Source of the DNA: Planctomycetota bacterium
GTDB lineage: Bacteria; Planctomycetota; GCA-2746535
Assembly (NCBI GenBank): GCA_002746535.1
Contig: NVWA01000010.1
Coordinates: 1 to 64,000, forward strand
Direction: 5' to 3'
Length of the DNA: 64,000 nt
A program made the position numbers and the translations under genes. The notes under the pieces were generated by a model that was not told where the DNA came from, did no database searches, and saw nothing but the letters and a program-made list of their open reading frames with translations. Positions 18,360 to 26,812 of this stretch are shown here, piece by piece. Numbering within the stretch: the first letter of the stretch is position 1; the number at the start of each line of letters is the position of its first letter.

Positions 18360-19395
18360 GAATTAAATCCGAAAAGATTTTTTGCTTTTGTTGTTTAGAA
18401 AATGATTTCAATGTTTTTATATTGATACCAAAATGAATTGTATCAGCGGATGTTACCGACATGCTAGAAAGTAGACGAGCCAATTGTACACACGTTAAGC
18501 CCTTTTTCCCCATAAAGGGATAACCTAAAGCGAGACCAATTAAAAGCCCAGCAAATGAAGCATCTCCGCCACCGGCTGTATTTGCGACCTTTGTTTTTAA
18601 GCCAGTCAGCTTTTCTATTTTGCCATTTTCGCAACCAAAGGCACCTTTACTTCCATTCGTAATCGATAATTTTAAAGAAGGATTTATCTTCCAGATTTTT
18701 TGTGTGCAGGCTTTAACAATTTGATCAGGTGTTTTGCTAGATAGCTTTCCTGTTAATGCCGATGCCTCTTCTAAATTTATGGCTAACAAATCTAGTAAAG
18801 TCAGGTATTCAGATTGCATGACTTTTTTTATTTCAGAAGGTACGAATGAACCTGTATTGAAGGAATTAAATTTACTTCCCAATTTTGCCAACTCTAATCT
18901 ACTCTTGAAAGGAACTTCAGGAGCACCTACTGTCAGGCAAGGTCCTTTAGTCTTTTCAAATTCTTTTTTTACTTTTCTTATAAGAGTTGGGCTCACTTTG
19001 TCTGATGCTGAATTTTTTTCTGTTATGTTTCCGCCTTCGTGATCGGAGTATTGAAAGCAAATAGAATTTAATGTTGGCGTATTTTTAAATGTTGTGATAT
19101 AGGAGGTTTTCATTCCAACTTGTTTTATTAATTTTAAAACTTCTTTGCCAGAGGCATCATCTCCGATAGCGCCAACCGGCAAAATAGATATCCCTGTGTT
19201 TAACTCTTTTAAAATTGAAGAACAATAATGCAAAATGATATGTTGTTTGCAAAAGTCTTTCTGATCCAGAAGGGTTCCAAGGCGGGATTCGTTGCGTCCT
19301 AGAGTTTGATTACCCTCCAGTTGGTAAATGATGCCTTTGCCAATTCCACCGGTGCCGATAATCTTCTTATAAGTGGCATTTCGTTTTTTGATCAT
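18352..19395 (-). CDS. PfkB-family carbohydrate kinase
   Basis: This 347-residue kinase has the ribokinase-fold signatures. An N-terminal glycine pair (GTGGIGKGI) precedes ILPVGAIGDDASGKEVLKLI. The C-terminal anion hole and catalytic base motif is NTAGGGDASFAGLL, where the aspartate is the base. It would phosphorylate a sugar or nucleoside. It lies between the NagB-like and PIG-L genes, overlapping the latter by eight bases, so an amino sugar or its derivative is the likely substrate. The length is slightly above the typical 300-330 residues. Confidence 0.85.
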   Translation of the reverse strand: MIKKRNATYKKIIGTGGIGKGIIYQLEGNQTLGRNESRLGTLLDQKDFCKQHIILHYCSSILKELNTGISILPVGAIGDDASGKEVLKLIKQVGMKTSYITTFKNTPTLNSICFQYSDHEGGNITEKNSASDKVSPTLIRKVKKEFEKTKGPCLTVGAPEVPFKSRLELAKLGSKFNSFNTGSFVPSEIKKVMQSEYLTLLDLLAINLEEASALTGKLSSKTPDQIVKACTQKIWKINPSLKLSITNGSKGAFGCENGKIEKLTGLKTKVANTAGGGDASFAGLLIGLALGYPFMGKKGLTCVQLARLLSSMSVTSADTIHFGINIKTLKSFSKQQKQKIFSDLIHD

Positions 19396-19410
19396 GTTTA
19401 TAATTCTCGA

Positions 19411-20328
19411 TTAGTTGTCAGGGTAGTATCCTGATTTTCCAAAGAAATCCCAGTCTGGATTTTCACTAATGGGATGATTAGCTGTTTCTTCTGTGGCAAC
19501 AATTAAAGCATCTTGGTGTTCTTGCAAGAGTGTTAACGGGTACTCAACTGTTGGTTCAGAAAAAAGGGCAACTCTCAGAGCTGTTTGTTTCCATGTTCCT
19601 GTGTCACTAAAGACTCTTACTTTCTTAGCCGAAAGGCATTCTTTAACCCCTAGGGTTACTGACATGGGAGGAACAAATTGATAGGCGGCACCAAAAGATC
19701 TTTGACCTAATGTGATAATGGTATCTAAATTATTTTCTTGAACCCTTGTTGATGCATTTCTTAAATCATCTAAAGTGATACGACTAAATGGGTGTCGGCG
19801 CGTTTGGTTGTAAGCAATATGACCATCTTGCCCCCAGCCACCTAAGGTAATATCGATGGGCGCCTCTGCTATGGCTGCTTTAATAGCAAGTATATTGAAT
19901 GGGGTTATCCACATTCTTTGATCTTCGGGAACAGCTAGCTCTTGATCAATCCCACCATAAAAAAAATCTTCCATAAAATCACGAAAATTGTAGGGGTGCT
20001 TACGAGGTAGTAATTGACCTTGCCAATCTAAACATTCATCCATATGGAAAACTGTTAACTTTTTTAATGAAACTTTTTCGGAATTAACCATCTCAGTAAA
20101 AGGCGCATACCATGATTTGGGACCACACGGTAGTATCGCTCGAGTTCCTTCGCCCTTATCATTATTAGTTCTGATTTCTTCGATCAAAGTTTCTGCCATT
20201 AATTTCCCCATATTTCTGCTATTAGGAACCATTTTAAAGGCAACTTTTATGTCTGAATGGGATTCTAATTCATTAGTTTGAACAGAACACCATTTATGTA
20301 ATTCTTGCGTACTAATTTCGTAACTCAT
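19411..20328 (-). CDS. Glucosamine-6-phosphate deaminase / 6-phosphogluconolactonase-fold protein
   Basis: This 305-residue protein matches the NagB family: VFHMDECLDW (the family's D-E motif, about residues 98-107), GGWGQDGHIAYNQ (canonical GxGxDGHIAFNEP) and LGVKECLSAKKV near the C-terminus. NagB converts glucosamine-6-phosphate to fructose-6-phosphate and ammonia. The changed GGWGQ loop and the tail suggest a divergent member with perhaps a different sugar phosphate. The start follows a good GAGGAA six bases upstream. It heads the amino-sugar operon and is divergent from the GntR/LacI-type regulator. Confidence 0.8.
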   Translation of the reverse strand: MSYEISTQELHKWCSVQTNELESHSDIKVAFKMVPNSRNMGKLMAETLIEEIRTNNDKGEGTRAILPCGPKSWYAPFTEMVNSEKVSLKKLTVFHMDECLDWQGQLLPRKHPYNFRDFMEDFFYGGIDQELAVPEDQRMWITPFNILAIKAAIAEAPIDITLGGWGQDGHIAYNQTRRHPFSRITLDDLRNASTRVQENNLDTIITLGQRSFGAAYQFVPPMSVTLGVKECLSAKKVRVFSDTGTWKQTALRVALFSEPTVEYPLTLLQEHQDALIVATEETANHPISENPDWDFFGKSGYYPDN

Positions 20329-20410
20329 TGCTATTCCTCATTTTAGGTTAATACCGAAGGTCTTTTTCATGCAAAATCTTGCTCATTTAATTGGTTATTC
20401 CTTGATATTA

Positions 20411-20431
20411 GCACAGTATAGCATAGTATAC
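20411..20431. promoter_or_regulatory. Candidate operator: tandem 10-base repeats plus GTATAC
   Basis: GCACAGTATA (20411-20420) is followed at once by GCATAGTATA (20421-20430), and the second copy runs into a GTATAC palindrome (20426-20431). It sits in the 130-base gap between the NagB operon and the divergent regulator, 28 bases before the regulator's GTG start. Likely a binding site for that regulator. Confidence 0.4.
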
Positions 20432-20458
20432 AAGTAAAAAACATGGAAATAATTAAAA

Positions 20459-21499
20459 GTGATCGATCTTCCTCAATTAAAAAGGCAATCTTCCATTCCT
20501 TTAAAGGAGCAATTAAAGAGTTGGATTATGGAGCAAATTCAAAATGGCACCTGGCAAAAGGGTGATTGCATACCATCAATTAATAAGTTGGCCAAAGGAT
20601 TTGCGATTGCTCGGGAAACAGTTCGGCAAACATTTGAAACTCTCGTTGAAAAAGAAATATTAATTCCAGAGCATGGTAAGGGTTATTTTATTAATGGTCG
20701 AGAGAAACGTGCGCTTAGGGTAGGGCTACTTGGTAAGATTGATGGCGTTTATATTCGTCCGATTTGCGATGGGCTAATGGAAGAGTTAGGTGAAGATGTA
20801 CCTTTGTTAATGTTGGACTCTCAAAGATCTACCAATACCTCAGCAGACTTGATTCAAAACTTAGCTTACCATCAATCAGTTGATCGCTTGTTAGTAATTC
20901 CTGTTCGTGGTCAAGAAGAATCGTTGAGTCAGGCGATAGAACCTTATAGAAGATATTTCAAAATTGCTTGGCTTGATCGTGCTCCAAAAGAGATTAAAGA
21001 TGCAAGTTTTCTTTGTGATTATGAAGAAGCCGTTCGAATGGGATTAAAAGAATTTAAAAAAATAGGAATTAAAAAAAGAATTTACTTTTCTCGAAATTCG
21101 GAAGATGACTCGGTATTCACTTTAATGCGCAAAGCATTTAGTGAATTTGAAAGTGAAGGTGGAAATCCAAATCTTATCTTGAACTCTATTGATAAAGTAA
21201 ATAAAATAATAAATTCTTCTAAAGGCCAAACGATAGGCGTATTCGTCGAAACAAGCCAAGAAGCTGTTTTTTTGCAATCTCAATTATTAAAATTAGGGAT
21301 TAATATACCCCAAGAAGTCTCTATTATATGTTGTGATGACACGGAATGGTGCCAGCTTGTTACGCCGCAAATTAGCTGCATTAACCCTGGCTTTAATGAA
21401 TTAGGCAAAATGGCTGGATGCTGGATTAAGCAAGAAGAGAGCGCTGCAATACAACAAACAATTTCTCCCAAATACATTCAACGCCAAAGTAGCCTCTAA
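20459..21499 (+). CDS. GntR-type HTH / LacI-type ligand-binding transcriptional regulator
   Basis: This 346-residue regulator has a GntR winged helix at residues 15-80 (GDCIPSINKLAKGFAIARET, then KGYFI). A periplasmic-binding-protein-like effector domain follows (LRVGLLGKIDGVYIRPICDG... VSIICCDDTEW... CINPGFNELGKMA). The AraR-like fusion is typical of carbohydrate regulators. The GTG at 20459 is the only sensible start; the nearby ATG at 20443 is out of frame. It is divergent from the amino-sugar operon, so it probably controls that operon in response to a sugar. Confidence 0.85.
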   Translation: MIDLPQLKRQSSIPLKEQLKSWIMEQIQNGTWQKGDCIPSINKLAKGFAIARETVRQTFETLVEKEILIPEHGKGYFINGREKRALRVGLLGKIDGVYIRPICDGLMEELGEDVPLLMLDSQRSTNTSADLIQNLAYHQSVDRLLVIPVRGQEESLSQAIEPYRRYFKIAWLDRAPKEIKDASFLCDYEEAVRMGLKEFKKIGIKKRIYFSRNSEDDSVFTLMRKAFSEFESEGGNPNLILNSIDKVNKIINSSKGQTIGVFVETSQEAVFLQSQLLKLGINIPQEVSIICCDDTEWCQLVTPQISCINPGFNELGKMAGCWIKQEESAAIQQTISPKYIQRQSSL

Positions 21500-21561
21500 C
21501 CAACTATTTTGCTACTGCCGGGTCTGCAAGTGGCTCGTTTGCGTTTCATTTGCCTGTACTC

Positions 21562-21576
21562 CGGACAGCTTGTCCG
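21562..21576. other. Short perfect hairpin with adjacent A tract
   Basis: CGGACA and TGTCCG flank a three-base loop, followed on the plus strand by a run of A. The T tract lies on the wrong side for a minus-strand terminator, so this is only a candidate structure between two genes that converge here. Confidence 0.25.
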
Positions 21577-21597
21577 AAAAAAATAAAATAATATCTC

Positions 21598-24492
21598 CTA
21601 GTTTTGCCCAACGACAATAAACTTCAACAATTTTTTTAAATAAATTAATGTAATTAAAATCAATGGAAGAATCCACCAATAAGGTTCTGAACTAGACATC
21701 TCGTCGAACTCCATACCATTTTTTGAGGAAAGACGCTGTTTTTCTTTTTTTTCTAACATTTTCCACTGGGAAGATGATTCGACCACTATCATTGCCGTAT
21801 TCGGCATTAAGATATGTTGGTCTCGACTCGCTAATAAAAGAGAACGCCAGGTTTTTTCTACCAAAGCTGGATTTTTTTTTACGGAAATTGATTTAGACCA
21901 TAGCTTTATACTTTGACTCCATAAAGTATCCTCGGCAATATTGACATTATTATTTGCGCTTACGAATTTACCTGAGTTCGAATGAAAAACAGTTAGGTTT
22001 TCAATTGGTTGATTAAAAGTTAGTATTCTAGGTTGCATTGCTTTGCTAACTTTAATCTCAAAACCGCTCTTCAGAAGTACGACGTCTTTTAGTTTCAATA
22101 CTGCAGAGGTTGAGTAACTATTTTCAGGCAGATGTAATTTCCCATTTTTTGGTTGATAAAAGAAACCATCAAATTCAGGTAATAAGTTCTCATAATATTG
22201 GAAATTCTGGACGATTGGTTTTTTGGAGCTGAGGACAATAAAAACAGGATAATATTTTAAATGATAACTGCTCTCTGTTAAAGATGAAATTTTTAATACT
22301 TCTCGTTTTAAAAAATTATCAAACCAAAAGCCACCTTCGAAAGGTAATGAAAATTTATCTAATATTTTTTTTATTTGATTTTTGTTTTTAATGGAAATAA
22401 GTTTTTGATTAGATCCTTCTTGTAGCAAATTACAGGCAGTAATTTTACAATTAAAAATATTTAACTCTTTACTTACTTGAAGAATATTCCTTGCATAGAC
22501 ATTTAATTGTGACTGATTGCCAGTTGAATAATCCAAGACAAAGTGCAAATATGGTTTTCTCTTTATAGAGGGCAATAATTTAAAATTACTTAGAACAAGA
22601 TTATTACCACAGATAAGATTTCTTTTTGTTTTATTGCGTGAATCACCGATAAAAAATGTTTGCCCATCTAGAGTTATTTCTTCTGATCGATCTTGATGGC
22701 TGCTAAATTCAATTTTAACTTCTCTGATGCCATATTTTGGAAAAGGATAAACGGAGAGCTCGAGTTTATTTGGTGATACATAAGTTATGATTGCAGGATC
22801 ACGCCGGACCTCTGTAATTTTTTCAAAAACCCAAAGGGCTGTTTTGCGATCAAATACTCTTGCATCTACAAACTCCCCATTTATTTTTAATTGTAATTTA
22901 GTGACAAAAATCCCTTGAGGTAAATGAAAACGCTTCTTATACAAGACATGAGTCTCATATATTTCATTTTTCATAGTTAAGTGAATAGTTGTTTTTCTTA
23001 CATTTCCTAAAAGTTCTGAATGTTGAACGAGACTATTTAAATTCACATTTTCGCTGGGCTTAACAAATGAAATGCCATTCCTATTCCAATTACGTCTGTC
23101 ATAACCCATAGAGTACTCATCAATTATTTTGTCTCCTGTCAATGTTGAATAAAGCTCATCGATTTTTTTATTAGGCAACACCATGCCGTTGAAGACTATT
23201 TGATTGTACATCTTTGAAATTAGAGGGTATTGATTGCCTTGTTTCATCATTTTTAAATTTATCAATATTTTTGCCGAAGTTTGAATATTTAATTTAGGCA
23301 CGGAGAGATCATTATAATTGGGAGAATAAATATATTCCATGGTTTGGTTTATGATGACCCTGTCTCTCCAGGCTTTTAAACCAAAAAAAGCAGGCAATAG
23401 GAGAAGTGCTATGCAAATAAAGGTAATTGTTTTTGATTTACCTATCAAAAGAGAAACTTCGTCGAAGTTATTTATGATGATTCGCCCTTGCAGTAAGAAG
23501 AGTGCTATTGGCGATAGCATCAAGAACCCACCGCCCAAAGCTATAATAGCGAAAATGGAAACAGGGAGAAAAGGCAAGAAGACTAAAAAGAAATACAAAA
23601 CAAAAGGGAACATAACTATTTTACCAAAATATGAAAATAAAATGGAGTTGCGACCTTTCCATGGCCAAAACAAAACGACTCCATTTAGAGCTTCTAGTAT
23701 ATAAAACCAAGTGCTATCAAATTTAGTGGGAATAGGAATCGTATTATTTAATAGTAATCCGCCTGCGGTTAAAAGATAAATTATCAGCAAAACCGTATTG
23801 TTTTTTAGATCAGAATTGTGAGTAGAAAATAAAAAAAGAGAAAATAAGCGAATAAAACCTCCTATAAAAATAACAGTTACTACCATAAAAAAACTTGTGA
23901 ATATGAATTGAGAAAAGCTAAAGTCAATCAATCTAAAAAACGGATCGATAACAACAAAAACAAAATAGATAGAGACGGGCAAACATACAACTAGAAAAAA
24001 AGAGAAAAAGAACTCTTTTAGCTGCGACATCTTTGATTTCACACAACTCAAATAGACGATACAGGCAAAGAAGCCTGGGCTGATAAAAAAGAATTGGTAA
24101 CTCATGAACTCAAAGTCGTTTATGATCCATTGCTGAATGCTGGAGGGGATTAAGCTATCGAAGCTAGAGACAACATATATTAAGTAAATAAAATGTAAAA
24201 TTAATGAAATTATTATTAGGATAAAAGGAACTTCTTTTTGATTCTTTATTAAATGAAAAAGTATAAATAAATTAGCCAAAAGCATTATGGCCTGATAACA
24301 GAATAACCATTCAAATGTGTTTTCAAGGACATCTTCAATTAAAAAATAAACATGAAAATTGATGGCCAATAACATAATTTGAGGGATTAAATAACTTATT
24401 AAAAAAATAAAAGGAGAGATCTGAATTTTCAATGAAAATATTTTTTTAACAATAGGTCTCTTTTCTATAAGGGCAAAATCAGAGTCATACAT
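21598..24492 (-). CDS. MSEP-CTERM sorting-domain protein with membrane domain and VIT-like domain
   Basis: This 964-residue protein has about ten transmembrane segments in the first 390 residues. A VIT-like domain follows at about residues 500-595 (the stretch around FVDARVFDRKTALWVFEKI, then TEVRRDPAIITYVSPNKLEL). Near residue 930 is MSSSEP, followed by a hydrophobic segment (YWWILPLILITLIYL) and a basic end KKLLKF. That is the tripartite C-terminal sorting signal known as MSEP-CTERM, recognised by exosortase K. The exosortase gene lies directly upstream and overlaps it by eight bases, so this is the dedicated substrate. What the mature protein does is unknown. Confidence 0.85.
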   Translation of the reverse strand: MYDSDFALIEKRPIVKKIFSLKIQISPFIFLISYLIPQIMLLAINFHVYFLIEDVLENTFEWLFCYQAIMLLANLFILFHLIKNQKEVPFILIIISLILHFIYLIYVVSSFDSLIPSSIQQWIINDFEFMSYQFFFISPGFFACIVYLSCVKSKMSQLKEFFFSFFLVVCLPVSIYFVFVVIDPFFRLIDFSFSQFIFTSFFMVVTVIFIGGFIRLFSLFLFSTHNSDLKNNTVLLIIYLLTAGGLLLNNTIPIPTKFDSTWFYILEALNGVVLFWPWKGRNSILFSYFGKIVMFPFVLYFFLVFLPFLPVSIFAIIALGGGFLMLSPIALFLLQGRIIINNFDEVSLLIGKSKTITFICIALLLLPAFFGLKAWRDRVIINQTMEYIYSPNYNDLSVPKLNIQTSAKILINLKMMKQGNQYPLISKMYNQIVFNGMVLPNKKIDELYSTLTGDKIIDEYSMGYDRRNWNRNGISFVKPSENVNLNSLVQHSELLGNVRKTTIHLTMKNEIYETHVLYKKRFHLPQGIFVTKLQLKINGEFVDARVFDRKTALWVFEKITEVRRDPAIITYVSPNKLELSVYPFPKYGIREVKIEFSSHQDRSEEITLDGQTFFIGDSRNKTKRNLICGNNLVLSNFKLLPSIKRKPYLHFVLDYSTGNQSQLNVYARNILQVSKELNIFNCKITACNLLQEGSNQKLISIKNKNQIKKILDKFSLPFEGGFWFDNFLKREVLKISSLTESSYHLKYYPVFIVLSSKKPIVQNFQYYENLLPEFDGFFYQPKNGKLHLPENSYSTSAVLKLKDVVLLKSGFEIKVSKAMQPRILTFNQPIENLTVFHSNSGKFVSANNNVNIAEDTLWSQSIKLWSKSISVKKNPALVEKTWRSLLLASRDQHILMPNTAMIVVESSSQWKMLEKKEKQRLSSKNGMEFDEMSSSEPYWWILPLILITLIYLKKLLKFIVVGQN

Positions 24493-25018
24493 TAGATTCT
24501 TTCTTATTAAATTGATTTAAGATAATGGTCACAAAAATTAATCCTGATAAAAATACAATTAAGCCTACGGTCATATGTAGTGCTAAATGATATCTTTCAG
24601 GAATGTATGGAGATAAATGGATGTGACATTTTGTAGCACAAAGAATTCGGCATAAATTAATGACAATAGTTAAGGGGTAACAAAGCAATAAAAAGAGAAA
24701 TAAATTATGTCTTTGCTCGAGCTTAGAATACAGAACATAAGAAAACAGAAACGAGTAGAAGACTACCCCACTGCAACTATCGTTGATCATTATTTTTACC
24801 CCATGATGCCATAGAACCCAGCCTTCATGGTTATGGTTTGAGATGCCACCTAAAAAGTTTACGGTTAAGTACCCCACGGGATTTACAAAAAAAAGTTGTT
24901 TTATTTTTGGTATGTTTTGAAAAAGAGATAGTAGAAAAACATATGAGGCAAATCCACATACAATTCTAGCATATATCATATTTAGTTGTGTTGATCTTAG
25001 AGCACTTGCAATGGTCAT
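24485..25018 (-). CDS. xrtK: Exosortase K (XrtK)
   Basis: This 177-residue polytopic protein keeps the exosortase catalytic triad: Cys82 in NDSCSGVVF, Arg124 in NLCRIL and His148 in LALHMTVG. It is shorter than PEP-CTERM exosortases, as expected for the XrtK type. Exosortases are membrane cysteine proteases/transpeptidases that cleave C-terminal sorting signals. The partner is the overlapping MSEP-CTERM gene, which shares eight bases. The pair is a self-contained sorting system. No PEP-CTERM proteins or EPS genes of the classical EpsH cluster adjoin it. Confidence 0.85.
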   Translation of the reverse strand: MTIASALRSTQLNMIYARIVCGFASYVFLLSLFQNIPKIKQLFFVNPVGYLTVNFLGGISNHNHEGWVLWHHGVKIMINDSCSGVVFYSFLFSYVLYSKLEQRHNLFLFLLLCYPLTIVINLCRILCATKCHIHLSPYIPERYHLALHMTVGLIVFLSGLIFVTIILNQFNKKESNV

Positions 25019-25381
25019 ATATAAAGACTTTCTATAAATCTTTTTATGTACCTACTTATACAGGTGAATGTGAAGTGAATATGAAACTACAGTGAAATGA
25101 AAATAATTAATTGAGGAATCATCGTTTTAATTAAACCGCAGAATTGGATTTAATGGCGACTAGAAAATTGACAAAGCTAATTTTCACCCTTCTCTTGATA
25201 GGAACCCTTCATATATAGATTTGCTTTTTGCAACATTTACACTAGATAGATCATTTTTATTGTAAAAAAAGGTATGCCGAAGACTAACATTAATAACATA
25301 ATTAATTGCATCACATATATAATTTAAAATTAAATTGGTATAATGATATCCTAAATAAAAACTTAAAAGGTTGGTATTGAA
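25019..25381. other. Divergent intergenic region, 363 bases
   Basis: It separates the XrtK operon from the metal-binding-like gene. An extended -10 is near its right end. A 21-codon reading frame (25153-25218) starts MATRKLTKLIFTLLLIGTLH and looks like an isolated signal peptide, but it has no ribosome binding site and is not called as a gene. Nothing else was seen. Confidence 0.35.
25336..25344 (+). promoter_or_regulatory. Extended -10 promoter element
   Basis: TGGTATAAT lies 37 bases before the ATG of the metal-binding-like gene. It combines an exact TATAAT with the TGn extension, and no good -35 is needed or seen. Confidence 0.45.
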
Positions 25382-25861
25382 ATGAAAAAAGTCATATTTA
25401 ATTTTGCATTATCATGTTTATTGTGTTCAGGTCTTTGTTCTATGGCTGCGGAAAAAAAGGTTGAAACAATTGTTGATGAGAAAAAACCGGCCGTTGATGA
25501 AGAAAGCAAAGCATTTAAAGTAGCTCTTAAAAGAAGCTTATTAATTAAATCTTCTTTAAAGAAAAACCCCGGTTATACGATTGTTGCTGTTAATGGTTTA
25601 TGTTGTAATACTTGTGCAATTGGTATTGGTAAAAAAGTGAGCAAAGTGTCTGCCGTTGATAAGAAAAAATTACCAAAAGGTGTTGAGTTAGATCGTAAAA
25701 ATGGATTACTTACTGTCGCGGTCAAGAAGGGCGAAAGTATTGATGTGGCAAAATTAGCTAGCGCTATTCGTGACGCAGGTTATGAGCCTACAAATGCTTA
25801 TAAGCTAGGAGCTGATGGAAAAGTTAGTGATACAGTAATTCCTGCAAAAACTAAAAAGTGA
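25382..25861 (+). CDS. Secreted heavy-metal-associated-domain-like protein
   Basis: This 159-residue protein has a signal peptide (MKKVIFNFALSCLLCSGLCSMAA). Residues 64-140 follow the beta-alpha-beta-beta-alpha pattern of an HMA domain: YTIVAVNGLCCNTC, helix AIGIGKKVSKV, strand VELDRKNGLLTVAV and helix VAKLASAIRDAGYEP. The metal site would be CCNTC (Cys74, Cys75, Cys78), offset from the usual GMxCxxC but with an intact CxxC. A secreted HMA domain suggests periplasmic copper or mercury handling. The downstream outer-membrane protein gene overlaps its stop (GTGA), so the two are coupled. Confidence 0.75.
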   Translation: MKKVIFNFALSCLLCSGLCSMAAEKKVETIVDEKKPAVDEESKAFKVALKRSLLIKSSLKKNPGYTIVAVNGLCCNTCAIGIGKKVSKVSAVDKKKLPKGVELDRKNGLLTVAVKKGESIDVAKLASAIRDAGYEPTNAYKLGADGKVSDTVIPAKTKK

Positions 25862-26679
25862 CAAAACGTTTTAGCCTATTTACCCTCCTTTTTTCTTTAA
25901 GTTTTTTTTCTACTCTTTTTAGTGATCAACCTGTAATGAATGAAGTTCCTCGCTGGAGCGGGGGATATGGATTTCAAATCTTTCAAGAATTTCGTTGGTC
26001 CAAGATCTTAAAGAATGGTCGAGATAAAATTAATAATTCAGACGACCTCTTTTATCAAAAGCATATTACACACTTCGAAGGCGTTTATACATGGCGCAAA
26101 TGGATTCGTGTAACCCTAAAAGCTCCTTTGGTTTATTATGATTATCGATTACCAAATTCTAGCGGTCGTGTCGAACGTCAAACAAAAGAAGGTTTTGGTA
26201 ACATCATATTAGCGGTTCCCCTAAAATATTACATGAATAAAAAACGATGGTCTGGCCATGTGGGGTTTACTCCTCAGATTAGGTTTGGTGGCAATTCCTC
26301 TGGATCAGATAATGAGATAAGTGACGGCAGTACTGACTTTGGAGCTTCATTAAGCTTTGAAAAAGAAACAGCTTTCCTCAAAATTTATGGAGGCACCACC
26401 TATTGGTTTGAACAGGCTTCTGGTCAAAAGGATGAATTAAAACTTGATTTTGGTGTTGGTTGGAATTTTCATGATCGAGGATCAATTAGCTTTGATGTTG
26501 ATTATGTTGATGAGAAAGAAGATCATCAATGGTTAGGTGCCGGATTTTCTTTTTTCTGGAATTTCAATGATATTGTTATGGCTCGTATAGAGTATAAACA
26601 TGCATTATTTGAATATGAAGATCGTGTTGGTATCACAACGGGCAATGTTATTAGACTAGGTATAGGTTTCGTATTTTGA
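25858..26679 (+). CDS. Outer-membrane beta-barrel protein coupled to the metal-binding protein
   Basis: This 273-residue protein has a signal peptide (MTKRFSLFTLLFSLSFFSTLFS). Alternating strands rich in aromatic residues follow, ending in VIRLGIGFVF with a terminal Phe, typical of outer-membrane barrels. The pattern (GFGNIILAVPLKYYM, KIYGGTTYWFEQASG) is like the 'transporter'/phenol-degradation MetA-type barrel family. The GTG start overlaps the upstream stop by four bases. A role in metal passage or sensing is inferred only from this coupling. Confidence 0.65.
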   Translation: MTKRFSLFTLLFSLSFFSTLFSDQPVMNEVPRWSGGYGFQIFQEFRWSKILKNGRDKINNSDDLFYQKHITHFEGVYTWRKWIRVTLKAPLVYYDYRLPNSSGRVERQTKEGFGNIILAVPLKYYMNKKRWSGHVGFTPQIRFGGNSSGSDNEISDGSTDFGASLSFEKETAFLKIYGGTTYWFEQASGQKDELKLDFGVGWNFHDRGSISFDVDYVDEKEDHQWLGAGFSFFWNFNDIVMARIEYKHALFEYEDRVGITTGNVIRLGIGFVF

Positions 26680-26812
26680 AATTGTTATTAATAATTTTTA
26701 TTGGCTTGCCATATACATTCTAACTTTGCTAAAGATCCTTAAATTTACTTGCTTACGAAATACGTTATAATTCAAATGTCGTTGCAGTTTTTTATCATTA
26801 CATAAAAATTCT

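Noticed and set aside
23339..23704. 121-residue ORF antisense to the MSEP-CTERM gene
   Set aside because: It is a shadow of a strongly coding membrane domain on the other strand, with a basic composition typical of such shadows.
25153..25218. 21-codon ORF resembling a signal peptide
   Set aside because: It has no ribosome binding site and no follow-on sequence; hydrophobic short frames arise easily in AT-rich DNA.
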